64,000 nt of DNA from Amantichitinum ursilacus. GTDB lineage: Bacteria > Pseudomonadota > Gammaproteobacteria > Burkholderiales > Chitinibacteraceae. The translations under genes were made by a program, and so were the position numbers. Shown piece by piece: positions 56,007 through 64,000 of this stretch. The notes beneath the pieces were generated by a model. The model was given only the letters and a program-made list of their open reading frames with translations. It was not told where the DNA came from and searched no databases. How positions within the stretch are numbered: position 1 is the first letter of the stretch; each line of letters begins with the position of its first letter. The stretch spans positions 1 through 64,000 of the forward strand of contig NZ_LAQT01000036.1 of NCBI RefSeq assembly GCF_001294205.1. The letters run 5' to 3'.

Positions 56007-59000
56007 ATGTTCAGCCGCTTCTTTATTGAGCGCCCGGTATTTGCCAGCGTCATTTCCATCATCATCGTGCTGGCTGGGCTGGTGTCGATGAAGTCATTGC
56101 CGATCGAGCAATATCCGCAGATCGTGCCGCCCGTGGTGTCGGTCACCACCAACTACCCCGGCGCGTCGCCGCAAGTGATTGCCGAAACCGTGGCCGCGCC
56201 GATCGAGCAGCAGGTCAACGGCGTCGAAAACATGCTGTACATGCAATCGGCCGCCGCATCGAATGGCGCGATGACGCTCAATGTGTATTTCGCCATCGGC
56301 ACCGACCCCGATCAGGCCACCATCAACACCAATAACCGCGTGCAGGCGGCGATGGCGCAGTTGCCGCAAGAGGTGCAGCGCCAGGGCGTTACCGTCAAAA
56401 AGAAATCCACCTCCATCCTGGCGTTTGTGTCGCTGGATAGCGCCGACGGCGCGCAAGACGCGCTGTTCTTATCCAATTACGCCACGCTCAATGTGGTGGA
56501 TGAACTTAAACGTTTGCCCGGCATAGGCGATATCTCGATTATCGGCAGCGGCGACTACGCCATGCGCGTGTGGCTGCGGCCCGACAAGGTGGCGCAACTG
56601 GGGCTGACGCCCACCGACGTGCTCAACGCCATCCAGGAACAGAACAAACAGTTCTCGGCCGGCAAGATTGGCGCGGAACCGAGCGACCCCCAGCGCCCGC
56701 TCGAATTTACTTATACGGCTACCGCCAAAGGCCGTCTTTCCAGCGTCAAAGAGTTTGAAAACATCATCGTGCGCGCCACCGCCACGGGCTCGCAAACGCG
56801 CATCAAAGACATCGCCAAGGTGGAGCTCGGCTCCAATTCTTATGACGTGGTGGCGCGGCATAACGGCAAGCCCACGGTGGGCATTGCGCTGTATCTGCAG
56901 CCGGGCGCCAATGCGCTGGATGTGATCAAGAATGTGCGCGTCAAAATGGACCAGTTGCAGACGCGCTTTCCGCACGGCATGCGCTACAACATCCCGTACG
57001 ACACCACGCGCTTCGTCAAAGTCTCGATCGAGGAAGTGGTGCACACGCTGTTCGAGGCCATCCTGCTGGTGTTTGTGGTGGTGTACGTGTTTTTGCAGAA
57101 CGCACGCGCCACGCTGATCCCCTGTCTGGCGGTGCCGGTGTCATTGATCGGGACGTTTGCCGGGATGATGGCGCTCGGTTTTTCCATCAACCTGCTGACG
57201 CTGTTTGGCATGGTGCTGGCCATCGGCATCGTGGTGGATGACGCCATCGTGGTGCTCGAAAACGTCGAGCGCATCATGAGCACCGAGCATTGCACGCCCA
57301 CGGAGGCCGCCATCAAGGCAATGGACGAGGTATCCGGCCCGGTGATCGCGATTGTGCTGGTGCTGTGCTCGGTGTTCTTGCCGGTGGCGTTTATGGGCGG
57401 CATGACCGGCGTGATGTACAAACAGTTTGCCGTGACCATTGCGGTGTCGGTGGTCATCTCCGGCGTGGTGGCGCTGACGCTCACGCCCGCGCTGTGTGCA
57501 CTGATCCTCAAGCCCACGCACAAAGAACCCAACCGCTTTTTCCGCGCGTTTAACCATGGTTTTGATCGCATGACCAAGGGCTACGTCGGCGGCGTGGCGT
57601 TTCTTAACCGCCGCGTCGGCATCGCCATGCTGGTGTTTGCCGCGATGGTGGCGTGCCTGCTGTTGCTGTTCCAGACCGTGCCGACCGGGCTGGTGCCGGA
57701 CGAAGACCAGGGCTATTTGATGGTGGTGCCGGTGATGCCCGATGCGGCCTCGATGGCGCGCACGCAAAAGGTGACGGCGCAGCTGGACGCCACCTTGATG
57801 GCTGATCCGAATACCGATCAGCTGATGACGTTTAGCGGTTTCGATCTGTTGTCGGGCACGTATAAATCCAGCGCCGCCGCGCAGTTTTTAACGTTGCAGG
57901 ATTGGGAAAAACGCAAAGGCGACGGTCAGGATTCGTTTGCACTGGTGCGCAAGGTGATGGGCGCGGGCGCGCGCATCAACGATGCGGTGGTGTTGGCGTT
58001 TAACCCGCCGCCGATTACCGGCATGTCCACCACCGGCGGTCTGGAAGCGTATATCCAGAGCCGCGGCACCACCGACCCCGCCGCCATCCAGCAAGCCATC
58101 CAGGCCTATCTGGAAGCGGCGCGCAAACGCCCGGAATTCTCGTCGGTCAGCACCACCTATCGCGCCACCGTGCCGCAAATGTTTTTTGATCTGGACCGCG
58201 ACAAAGCCAAAACGCTGGGCGTGCCGGTCGATCAGGTGTTCAGCACCATCTCGGCCACGTTTGGCGCGCAATACGTCAATGATTTCAACATCTTCGGCCG
58301 TACCTACAAGGTGCAATTGCAGTCGGATGCCAACTTCCGCAGCTCGCCCAACGACATGCGCAATGTGTTTGTGCGCGCCAACAGCGGCGAGATGATTCCG
58401 CTCAGCGCGCTGGTGACGGTCAAGCCGGTAGTGGGGCCGGAACTGGTCGAGCGCTTCAATGTATTTTCCGCCGGCAAAGTGATGCTGACCCCGGCGGCGG
58501 GCTATTCCACCGGCCAGGCCATTGCAGCGGCGGAAGAGATTGCCGATAGCGCGCTCAGCGGCGATTTTGCGCTGGCATGGATGGGCAGCGCGTATCAAGA
58601 AAAACTGGCCGGTAGTACCTCCAGCCAGGCGTTTATCTTCGGCATCATCATGGTGTTTCTGATTCTGGCGGCGCAGTACGAACGCTGGACGCTGCCGATT
58701 GCCGTCATCACCGCCGTGCCGTTCGGGTTGTTTGGCGCGTTGCTGGCGGTGTGGCTGGTCGGGCTGAACAACGATGTGTATTTCCAGATCGGGCTGGTCA
58801 CCCTGATTGGCCTGGCTGCAAAAAACGCCATTCTGATCGTCGAATTTGCGGTGGAAAAACACCACGAAGGCATGACCTTGCATGAGGCCGCACTGGAATC
58901 GGCGCGGTTGCGTTTCCGCCCGATTGTGATGACGTCGCTGGCGTTTATTCTGGGCTGTGTGCCCTTGGTGACGTCCAGCGGCGCGGGCGCGGCCAGCCGC

Positions 59001-59171
59001 CATTCCATCGGCACCGGCGTGATCGGCGGCATGCTGGCGGCCACCTGCATCGCCACGTTTTTTGTGCCGCTGTTTTTCCGCTTGATTATGGGCATAGGCA
59101 GCAAAAAAACGGTCGCGCCATCCCCGCCCGCCGCCTTGCCGCCACCGCCGCAGGAGGTGGGCCATGATTAA
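56007..59171 (+). CDS. RND multidrug efflux permease (AcrB/MexB type)
   Basis: A 1054-residue HAE1 permease. The start [18 protein letters not shown] with AAGGAG 6 bases upstream is canonical; the frame is open upstream only inside the adaptor gene. TM4 has [20 protein letters not shown] with the two proton-relay Asp, and TM10 has [16 protein letters not shown] with the conserved Lys. Two large periplasmic loops carry the porter and docking domains ([40 protein letters not shown]). The substrates are likely broad hydrophobic compounds. The end overlaps the outer-membrane gene by 8 bases. Confidence 0.94.
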   Translation: MFSRFFIERPVFASVISIIIVLAGLVSMKSLPIEQYPQIVPPVVSVTTNYPGASPQVIAETVAAPIEQQVNGVENMLYMQSAAASNGAMTLNVYFAIGTDPDQATINTNNRVQAAMAQLPQEVQRQGVTVKKKSTSILAFVSLDSADGAQDALFLSNYATLNVVDELKRLPGIGDISIIGSGDYAMRVWLRPDKVAQLGLTPTDVLNAIQEQNKQFSAGKIGAEPSDPQRPLEFTYTATAKGRLSSVKEFENIIVRATATGSQTRIKDIAKVELGSNSYDVVARHNGKPTVGIALYLQPGANALDVIKNVRVKMDQLQTRFPHGMRYNIPYDTTRFVKVSIEEVVHTLFEAILLVFVVVYVFLQNARATLIPCLAVPVSLIGTFAGMMALGFSINLLTLFGMVLAIGIVVDDAIVVLENVERIMSTEHCTPTEAAIKAMDEVSGPVIAIVLVLCSVFLPVAFMGGMTGVMYKQFAVTIAVSVVISGVVALTLTPALCALILKPTHKEPNRFFRAFNHGFDRMTKGYVGGVAFLNRRVGIAMLVFAAMVACLLLLFQTVPTGLVPDEDQGYLMVVPVMPDAASMARTQKVTAQLDATLMADPNTDQLMTFSGFDLLSGTYKSSAAAQFLTLQDWEKRKGDGQDSFALVRKVMGAGARINDAVVLAFNPPPITGMSTTGGLEAYIQSRGTTDPAAIQQAIQAYLEAARKRPEFSSVSTTYRATVPQMFFDLDRDKAKTLGVPVDQVFSTISATFGAQYVNDFNIFGRTYKVQLQSDANFRSSPNDMRNVFVRANSGEMIPLSALVTVKPVVGPELVERFNVFSAGKVMLTPAAGYSTGQAIAAAEEIADSALSGDFALAWMGSAYQEKLAGSTSSQAFIFGIIMVFLILAAQYERWTLPIAVITAVPFGLFGALLAVWLVGLNNDVYFQIGLVTLIGLAAKNAILIVEFAVEKHHEGMTLHEAALESARLRFRPIVMTSLAFILGCVPLVTSSGAGAASRHSIGTGVIGGMLAATCIATFFVPLFFRLIMGIGSKKTVAPSPPAALPPPPQEVGHD

Positions 59172-60573
59172 GCGCCGCCTCACCCTCGCCCTGCCCGCGC
59201 TGATGTTGCTGGCCAGTTGCGCGCTGATGCAACCGGACACCCGCGCGCCCGCCTCCGACCTGCCGACCAGCACGGTCGACAGCGCGTGGATTTCGCCGCA
59301 ATGGTGGGCGCAGTTTGGCGATGAGCAACTTAACCAGCTGATCGCCCAGGCCCGCGCCAGCAATCAGAACCTGGCGCAAGCGGTGGCGCGCGTGGCGCAG
59401 GCGCGCGCCGCGCTTAACATCAACCAGTCGGCGCAATGGCCGCAACTGGGCGTCGGCGCGGACGCCGGGCGGCAGCGCGTGCCGCCCACTGCCTCCACCA
59501 CACCCGGCGTATACGACAGCTACCAACTGGCGGCGCAAGCCAGTTGGGAAATCGACGTGTGGGGCCGCCTGGCCAATCTGACCGAAGCCGCGCGGCGCGA
59601 CTGGCTGGCGGCGCAATACAACCAGGAAGCGGTGCGTCTGTCGCTGGATGCCGAGGTAGCGCAAACCTGGTTCAACCTGTTGTCGCTGGATGCACAATTA
59701 AGCATCGCCAGCGACACCGTACAAAGCCGCCAGCAAAGCCTGGCCTTGCAGCAGAAGCGCTTTACCGGCGGGCTGATCAGCGAACTGGATGTGCGCCAGG
59801 CCGAAGCCGAATTGAACACCGCGCAATCCACGCTGCCCGACATCTTTACGCAACGCGCCGCCACCGAAACCGCGCTGGCCATCCTGCTGGGGCAGACGCC
59901 GGCACAGATCAGCACCATCGATTCGTCGCGCCCCACCACGCTGGCCAATATCAAGCCACCGCTCCCCATTCCGGCAGGCTTGCCTGCAGATTTGCTGGAG
60001 CGCCGGCCCGATATCCAGCAAGCCGAAGCGCAGTTGATTGCGGCGCGGGCGCGGATTGAGGCGGCGCGTGCGGCGTACTTTCCGCAGATTTCATTAACCG
60101 GATTATTCGGCCTGCAAAGCGCCGCTTTTGGCGATCTGTTTACCGGCGCGGCGCGCACGTGGTCGTACGCGGGCAATCTGACCCTGCCGCTATTCAACGG
60201 CGGCTTGACCGCCGCCCAGGTCAACCAGGCGCGCGCGGTGGAACAAGAGGCGCTGGCGGCGTATCGCGGCAGCGTGCAGCAGGCATTTGGCGATGTGCGC
60301 AACGCGCTGGTGGCCGACCAGCAAGGCACGCTTAAAACCACCGCCCAGGCCGAGAAAGTCAAAGCGCTGACACGCCAGCTGCATCTGGCCAATCTGCGCT
60401 ACGACAACGGTTATTCGGATTATCTGGATGTGCTGGATACCGAGCGCAGCCTGTTTGATGCGCGCTTGTCGCTGGTGCAGGCGCGGGTGGCGGAACTGAA
60501 CAATCGCGTGGCGCTGTACAAGGCAGTCGGCGGCGGGTGGCAAGCGCCGGCGGGTCTGGCCGCGCAGCACTGA
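59164..60573 (+). CDS. RND outer-membrane efflux lipoprotein (NodT family)
   Basis: A 469-residue outer-membrane channel with a lipoprotein signal (LMLLASC, about Cys19). OEP repeat 1 includes [20 protein letters not shown] and repeat 2 includes [20 protein letters not shown], with [20 protein letters not shown] and a [11 protein letters not shown] ending. It overlaps the permease gene (ATG within the last 8 bases), showing coupled translation. A strong terminator 20 bases after the stop closes the operon. No local regulator is present, unlike the first pump. Confidence 0.93.
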   Translation: MIKRRLTLALPALMLLASCALMQPDTRAPASDLPTSTVDSAWISPQWWAQFGDEQLNQLIAQARASNQNLAQAVARVAQARAALNINQSAQWPQLGVGADAGRQRVPPTASTTPGVYDSYQLAAQASWEIDVWGRLANLTEAARRDWLAAQYNQEAVRLSLDAEVAQTWFNLLSLDAQLSIASDTVQSRQQSLALQQKRFTGGLISELDVRQAEAELNTAQSTLPDIFTQRAATETALAILLGQTPAQISTIDSSRPTTLANIKPPLPIPAGLPADLLERRPDIQQAEAQLIAARARIEAARAAYFPQISLTGLFGLQSAAFGDLFTGAARTWSYAGNLTLPLFNGGLTAAQVNQARAVEQEALAAYRGSVQQAFGDVRNALVADQQGTLKTTAQAEKVKALTRQLHLANLRYDNGYSDYLDVLDTERSLFDARLSLVQARVAELNNRVALYKAVGGGWQAPAGLAAQH

Positions 60574-60593
60574 AGCTGGCATAGTTAGCGCTG

Positions 60594-60624
60594 ATGGCGC
60601 GCCGGGCGGGCGCGCCATTTTTTA
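60594..60624 (+). terminator. Terminator of second RND operon
   Basis: TGGCGCGCC (60595-60603) pairs with GGCGCGCCA (60609-60617) around a 5-base loop, followed by TTTTTTA. Confidence 0.9.
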
Positions 60625-60648
60625 TGGGTCCGCCCCGGAGCGCAAAAC

Positions 60649-61338
60649 ATGCAGGTACGTATCGGTTTGATTGGCGATTTCAACCCCGATGTGGTGGCGC
60701 ACCAAGCCATCCCGCTGGCCCTGGCTGCGGCCGGGCACGTACTGGATGTGGAATGGCAAGCTGACTGGCTGGCCACCGAAACTCTCACCAGCCCGCATGC
60801 GCTGGCCGGTTATCACGGCTTGTGGGCGGTGCCCGCCACGCCGTATCGCTCGATGGATGGTGCACTGCTGGCCATCCGCCATGCGCGCGAAACCGGCTTG
60901 CCGTTTCTGGGCACCTGCGGTGGTTTTCAGCACGCCCTGGTGGAATACGCGCGCAATGTGCTGGGCTGGGCCGATGCGCAACATGCCGAAGAAGCCAGCG
61001 GCGAAGGCCGCGCGGTGATTGCACCGCTGCATTGCGCGCTGGTGGAAGTAACTGATCAGGTGCGCTTGCTGCCTGGCAGCCGTATCGCCGATGCCTATGG
61101 CGAGGATGCGGTGCACGAGGGCTATCACTGCCGTTACGGGCTCAACCCGGAATTCCGCGCCGCGTTGATTAATGGGCCGATGCGTGAATGCGCGCTGGAT
61201 GAGGCCGGCGATGTGCGCGCGGTAGAACTGACTTCGCACCCGTTTTTTGTCGGCACCTTGTTCCAGCCCGAACGCGCCGCGCTAGCGCAACGCCGCGCCC
61301 CCATCGTCGAAGCCTTTATGCGCGCCGCCATGGCGTAA
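60649..61338 (+). CDS. CTP-synthase C-terminal-region-related glutamine amidotransferase-like protein
   Basis: A 229-residue class I GATase-like protein of the CTP synthase C-terminal-region-related family. The opening RIGLIGDFNPDVVAHQAIPL is typical. The nucleophile elbow is FLGTCGGFQHALVEYARNVL, with the Cys retained. Where CTP synthase has the catalytic FHPE, this protein has TLFQPERAA: His is replaced by Gln. Members of this family therefore may not hydrolyse glutamine in the usual way, and some relatives carry selenocysteine. GGAG precedes the ATG. It follows the pump operon's terminator and is a separate unit. The function is unassigned. Confidence 0.85.
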   Translation: MQVRIGLIGDFNPDVVAHQAIPLALAAAGHVLDVEWQADWLATETLTSPHALAGYHGLWAVPATPYRSMDGALLAIRHARETGLPFLGTCGGFQHALVEYARNVLGWADAQHAEEASGEGRAVIAPLHCALVEVTDQVRLLPGSRIADAYGEDAVHEGYHCRYGLNPEFRAALINGPMRECALDEAGDVRAVELTSHPFFVGTLFQPERAALAQRRAPIVEAFMRAAMA

Positions 61339-61402
61339 CCCGCCTGTGGCCTGTGTCGCGCAGCCCCCAAAAAACACAACCCCAAACCGTCAGCAGGTCG
61401 TC

Positions 61403-61540
61403 CGTAGGGTGCGTTACCCCGGCTTTTCGGGGCAACGCACATTTGGGGCCTTCGGCCCCGGCCCCACCTGGGGCCACCCCGCGTCCATGGCATAACCGAA
61501 ATGTGCGTTGCCCCATAAACCCGGGGTAACGCACCCTACG
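61403..61540. mobile_element. 138-bp element with perfect 20-bp terminal inverted repeats
   Basis: The ends CGTAGGGTGCGTTACCCCGG and CCGGGGTAACGCACCCTACG are exact reverse complements. A second, inner 16-bp perfect inverted repeat pairs 61429-61444 (GGGGCAACGCACATTT) with 61499-61514, and the middle holds GGGGCCTTCGGCCCC. The whole element could fold as one long cruciform or RNA hairpin. There is no coding capacity. It is a different family from the GGTGGGTC elements. It lies 20 bases past the stop of the sensor gene at 61561. Confidence 0.8.
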
Positions 61541-61560
61541 CGTAATCTTGAGGGCGCACC

Positions 61561-62748
61561 CTATACGGCATGGGCATGGGCGCGGGCGCGCAGCAGGGAG
61601 ACCTCGATGCCGTGGCCGATGGCCACTTGCAAGCGTTCCAGCAGCATCACCTGGTCGTTGCTGGGCGTTTGCAAAAATCCCAGTTCGATCACGGCGTTGG
61701 TGCCTTCGCTGCCCGTCATCGGCAGCGCCAGCACGCAGCTGGGTGCCATGTCGCCGAGTTGGGACGCCAGCGGCATATAGTTGGGCGGCACGTCGTGCAG
61801 CCATTGCGCCTGTTGCGTGCGTGCGCTCTCGCCAGCCACGCCCTCGCCCACATCAAAACCATCCACCGCATGGCTCTGGCGCACGATGCCGTGGCCGCTG
61901 ATGCGGGCAAAGCGCTGCCCATCTTCCGCCGCCACATAAAATGCGCCGACCAGCGCCCCACTCCATTGGCACAACATCGCCAGCAAGCCCTGGCCGATAT
62001 CCGCCAGATCGCCGCTTTCCACAAACAAGCGCGCCACGCGGCTTTCGGCTTCCGCCATGGCAGTCTGGTGTTGCAATACCGCGTTGCTGCGGGCAAAGGC
62101 TTGCTCGCCTTCGCGCTTGAGTTGCGCCACGCGTTGCAACTCGGCGCGGCCGCGAATCGCAAACGCCAGCGCCAGCGCAATAAAACCAATCAGCACGCCG
62201 CCCGCCAACAATGCTAGCGTTACGCCCGCCCGCTTGAGGCCCTCGGCGCGGCGGATGCGCTGGCGTTCGGCAATCACTTCCAGGTTATCGGCGATATTGG
62301 TAATCAGCTGTCGCCCGCGCCCCTGCCGGATGATGGGCACCACGTCCTGGCCCTGCGCTTGTTGCTGGATCAGCGCATCCACGCGCGTGTGCCAGGTGCG
62401 AAACGATTCTTCCGCCAGCACCGCATCGCGCAACTGGTCCGCGTCGCCCGCCAGCAATTGCTGCAGATGCTGCATTTGCGTGTGCAAGCGCGGCACGTTG
62501 TCTTTGTACGGCTGCAGAAATTCATCGTTGCCGGTTAACAAGTAACCACGCTCGCTGCTTTCGGCCTGATGCAACTGCGTGCCGATATGCGTGGCCAGCT
62601 TGGCGATTTCGGTGGCCTTGCCGCTATCGAGCATCGATAAATACAAAAACACGATGATCACGCCCAGGCCGAACACGGCCCCACCCGCCACACCCAGTGG
62701 CATCAGGATGAGCTTGCGAAACGACTGGTCAATAAACTGGTTGGGCAT
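61561..62748 (-). CDS. CHASE3-GAF membrane sensor lacking an output domain
   Basis: A membrane protein of about 395 residues from the ATG at 62748 (another in-frame ATG at 62760). It has TM1 (ILMPLGVAGGAVFGLGVIIV), a periplasmic CHASE3 domain with the hallmark QAESSERGYLLTGNDEFLQP, TM2 (GVTLALLAGGVLIGFIALAL), a coiled-coil linker and a GAF domain (ARLFVESGDLADIGQGLLAM; LGFLQTPSNDQVMLLERLQV). The protein stops right after GAF (IEVSLLRARAHAHAV). Family relatives continue into HisKA/HATPase or GGDEF domains. Here a palindromic mobile element begins 20 bases beyond the stop, so truncation by rearrangement is possible; alternatively it is a genuine stand-alone sensor. Confidence 0.8.
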   Translation of the reverse strand: MPNQFIDQSFRKLILMPLGVAGGAVFGLGVIIVFLYLSMLDSGKATEIAKLATHIGTQLHQAESSERGYLLTGNDEFLQPYKDNVPRLHTQMQHLQQLLAGDADQLRDAVLAEESFRTWHTRVDALIQQQAQGQDVVPIIRQGRGRQLITNIADNLEVIAERQRIRRAEGLKRAGVTLALLAGGVLIGFIALALAFAIRGRAELQRVAQLKREGEQAFARSNAVLQHQTAMAEAESRVARLFVESGDLADIGQGLLAMLCQWSGALVGAFYVAAEDGQRFARISGHGIVRQSHAVDGFDVGEGVAGESARTQQAQWLHDVPPNYMPLASQLGDMAPSCVLALPMTGSEGTNAVIELGFLQTPSNDQVMLLERLQVAIGHGIEVSLLRARAHAHAV

Positions 62749-62886
62749 GGCAATAAGCATCTGCTGATAAGTGGCGCGATTATGCAATGAACCGGCCGCG
62801 CTGACATATCGATCTGCAGGGCAAGCAGCACCGGTTGCGCTCACGGCAACGCACGGTGTAGCGCGCATCACGCCAGACGCTGCGCC

Positions 62887-63909
62887 TTAGGCGGTGACCC
62901 GGCGCGGCGGCGCGGTGGAACCACGCACCACCAGCTCGGTGGGCAACACAATTTGCGGCGATGCGGCCTCCAGCCCGGCAATCAACGCCAGCAAGGTATT
63001 GACGGCCGAACGCCCCATTTGCTGCATCGGCTGGCGCACCGTGGTCAGCGGCGGATGTTGTTGTTCCGCCGCCGGGATATCGTCAAAGCCCACCACCGAC
63101 ACATCGTCTGGAATGCGCAAGCCGGCATCGCGAATCGCCTGCAACGCCCCCAGCGCGCTCATATCGTTGGCAGCGAACAGCGCAGTCGGGCGTTCGGGCA
63201 AGGCCAGCAAGGTTTGCGCGGCGGCATAGCCTTCCGCCTTGGCGTAATGGCCGGGCACCACCAGCGCCGGGTCTTGCGGCAGCCCGGCTTGCGCCAGCAT
63301 GTCCAGATAGCCGCGATGCCGGTCCTGCGCCGACGCCATATGTTCGTTGCCGGTAATAAACGCGATGCGACGATGGCCTTGCGCAATCAGATGCCGCATC
63401 GCCATGCAAGCGCCGGCGTAGCTGTCGGCGGCAATGGAGGGAAAGCGCGAATACTGGCCGTGCTGGTCCACCGTAATCACCGGCACGCGCGCTGCCACCA
63501 GCGCATCCAGATAGCGGTATTCGTAGGGCAGCAAGGCGATGATGCCGGCGGTGACTTGCTGCATCAGTTTCAGCACGCTGAGCAGCGGCGGCTGATCGTG
63601 TTCCACCAGCGAGTACACCAGCAATTCGTAACCGGCCGGGCGCGCCGCGCGGCCCACGCCCGCCACCAGCTCGCCAATAAACGGATTGTGCAGTTCAGCG
63701 GTAATCAGCCCGACGATCTGGCTGCGGCGGTCAGAAGAACGTTGTTCGGCGCGATGCCCCACATAACCGAGTTCGGCCGCAATGCGCAGGATTTCATCGC
63801 GTTTGTCGCGCGACACGCCGGGCTTGCTGGCCAGCGCCCGCGACACGGTCATCTGCGAGACGCCCGCAGCGGCGGCGATGTGTTCAAGGGTGACATTCTG
63901 GCGCGGCAT
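62887..63909 (-). CDS. LacI-family transcriptional regulator (GntR-I/gluconate-like)
   Basis: A 340-residue LacI regulator: N-terminal HTH (VTLEHIAAAAGVSQMTVSRA with hinge helix) followed by a periplasmic-binding-like sugar-sensing domain (VGLITAELHNPFIGELVAGV, YAGACMAMRHLIAQGHRRIA, DVSVVGFDDIPAAEQQHPPL, TTVRQPMQQMGRSAVNTLLA). AGGA 8 bases upstream selects the ATG at 63909 rather than a TTG seven codons earlier. No sugar operon is within the window; targets probably lie beyond the right edge. Three copies of CGTTAGA(G/A) lie upstream at 63949-63990 and may be operators. Confidence 0.9.
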   Translation of the reverse strand: MPRQNVTLEHIAAAAGVSQMTVSRALASKPGVSRDKRDEILRIAAELGYVGHRAEQRSSDRRSQIVGLITAELHNPFIGELVAGVGRAARPAGYELLVYSLVEHDQPPLLSVLKLMQQVTAGIIALLPYEYRYLDALVAARVPVITVDQHGQYSRFPSIAADSYAGACMAMRHLIAQGHRRIAFITGNEHMASAQDRHRGYLDMLAQAGLPQDPALVVPGHYAKAEGYAAAQTLLALPERPTALFAANDMSALGALQAIRDAGLRIPDDVSVVGFDDIPAAEQQHPPLTTVRQPMQQMGRSAVNTLLALIAGLEAASPQIVLPTELVVRGSTAPPRRVTA

Positions 63910-63948
63910 TGCGGGTTTCCTAGCGGGCAATAGCGGCCGATGTTACTA

Positions 63949-63990
63949 CGTTAGAGACAACGTTAGAAACAGCAAAAAAACGCGTTAGAG
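63949..63990. promoter_or_regulatory. Triple CGTTAGA direct repeats upstream of LacI gene
   Basis: CGTTAGAG (63949), CGTTAGAA (63961) and CGTTAGAG (63983) are spaced 12 and 22 bases apart. The AACGTT core at the second copy is a palindrome. This could be an autoregulatory LacI operator region; it runs close to the window edge. Confidence 0.4.
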
Positions 63991-64000
63991 CACGCCGCTG

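Noticed and set aside
57888-59363. 491-codon frame antisense to the second RND permease
   Set aside because: Shadow of a well-supported gene; no start signal and no recognisable domain.

Overview
The window looks like a chromosomal segment of a GC-rich Gram-negative betaproteobacterium. A Neisseriales / Chromobacteriaceae-Chitinibacteraceae type genome fits best, but this is inferred from codon use and gene families, not from any rRNA. Coding density is high. Outer-membrane lipoproteins, two RND tripartite pumps, a type V autotransporter, PEP-CTERM and spore-coat-U surface proteins and many exported hydrolases all point to a free-living, polymer-degrading, surface-active bacterium. I saw no tRNA, rRNA, CRISPR array, phage gene or transposase.

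Layout. 1-400: a tandem array of about 110-bp units built from a palindromic GGTGGGTC/GACCCACC element that recurs at 9.7, 13.4 and 35.3 kb. 0.5-9.6 kb: stand-alone housekeeping and metabolic genes (MlaC-like protein, YpfJ-type zinc peptidase, SDR oxidoreductase, AraC regulator, lipoprotein GH3 glucosidase, cold-shock protein, M32 carboxypeptidase, STAS protein). 9.8-18.3 kb: a divergent LysR regulator and MDR oxidoreductase followed by a MexEF-OprN-like pump, the same order of gene types as mexT-mexS-mexEF-oprN of Pseudomonas, with a dispersed repeat between mexE and mexF. 18.3-26.1 kb: a surface module with an 1803-residue autotransporter carrying about forty PTPx repeats, an orphan RcsB/BvgA-type response regulator, a lower-GC stretch and an orphan spore-coat-U protein. 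26.1-30.4 kb: a cyclophilin, a protein of seven internal helical repeats, a GhoS/DUF2622-like protein, and an HdeD-like membrane protein fused to a permuted papain-like domain.

30.6-35.4 kb: the most unusual cluster. Four tightly packed genes encode an exported lipoprotein sulfatase with a non-canonical C-A-I-T-R active-site motif, an exported formylglycine-generating enzyme, a NlpA/MetQ-type binding protein and a YkgJ-type cysteine-cluster protein whose stop codon lies inside a dispersed repeat. 35.4-42.5 kb: a LysR regulator, an ImpA-like M60 mucin peptidase, a soluble PAS-PAS chemotaxis transducer like BdlA, and a branched-chain-amino-acid type binding protein. 43-51.4 kb: an acyltransferase-SGNH O-acetylase, an MFS exporter, a hendecad coiled-coil membrane-anchored protein, an AspT/YidE transporter paired with a membrane-anchored TAXI binding protein, and a cupin. 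51.8-54.4 kb: a PEP-CTERM protein and an S53 pro-peptidase. 54.8-60.6 kb: a second RND pump (MFP-permease-OMF) with two adjacent palindromes upstream. 60.6-64 kb: a CTP-synthase-C-terminus-like amidotransferase lacking the catalytic His, a 138-bp element with perfect 20-bp terminal inverted repeats, a CHASE3-GAF sensor with no output domain, and a LacI regulator.

Functional theme: export, attack on polymers (GH3, sulfatase, M60, S53, M32) and efflux. The candidates most worth a second look are the sulfatase-FGE-NlpA-YkgJ operon, the HdeD-papain fusion, the repeat proteins at 26.9 and 46.7 kb, and the two families of palindromic mobile repeats.
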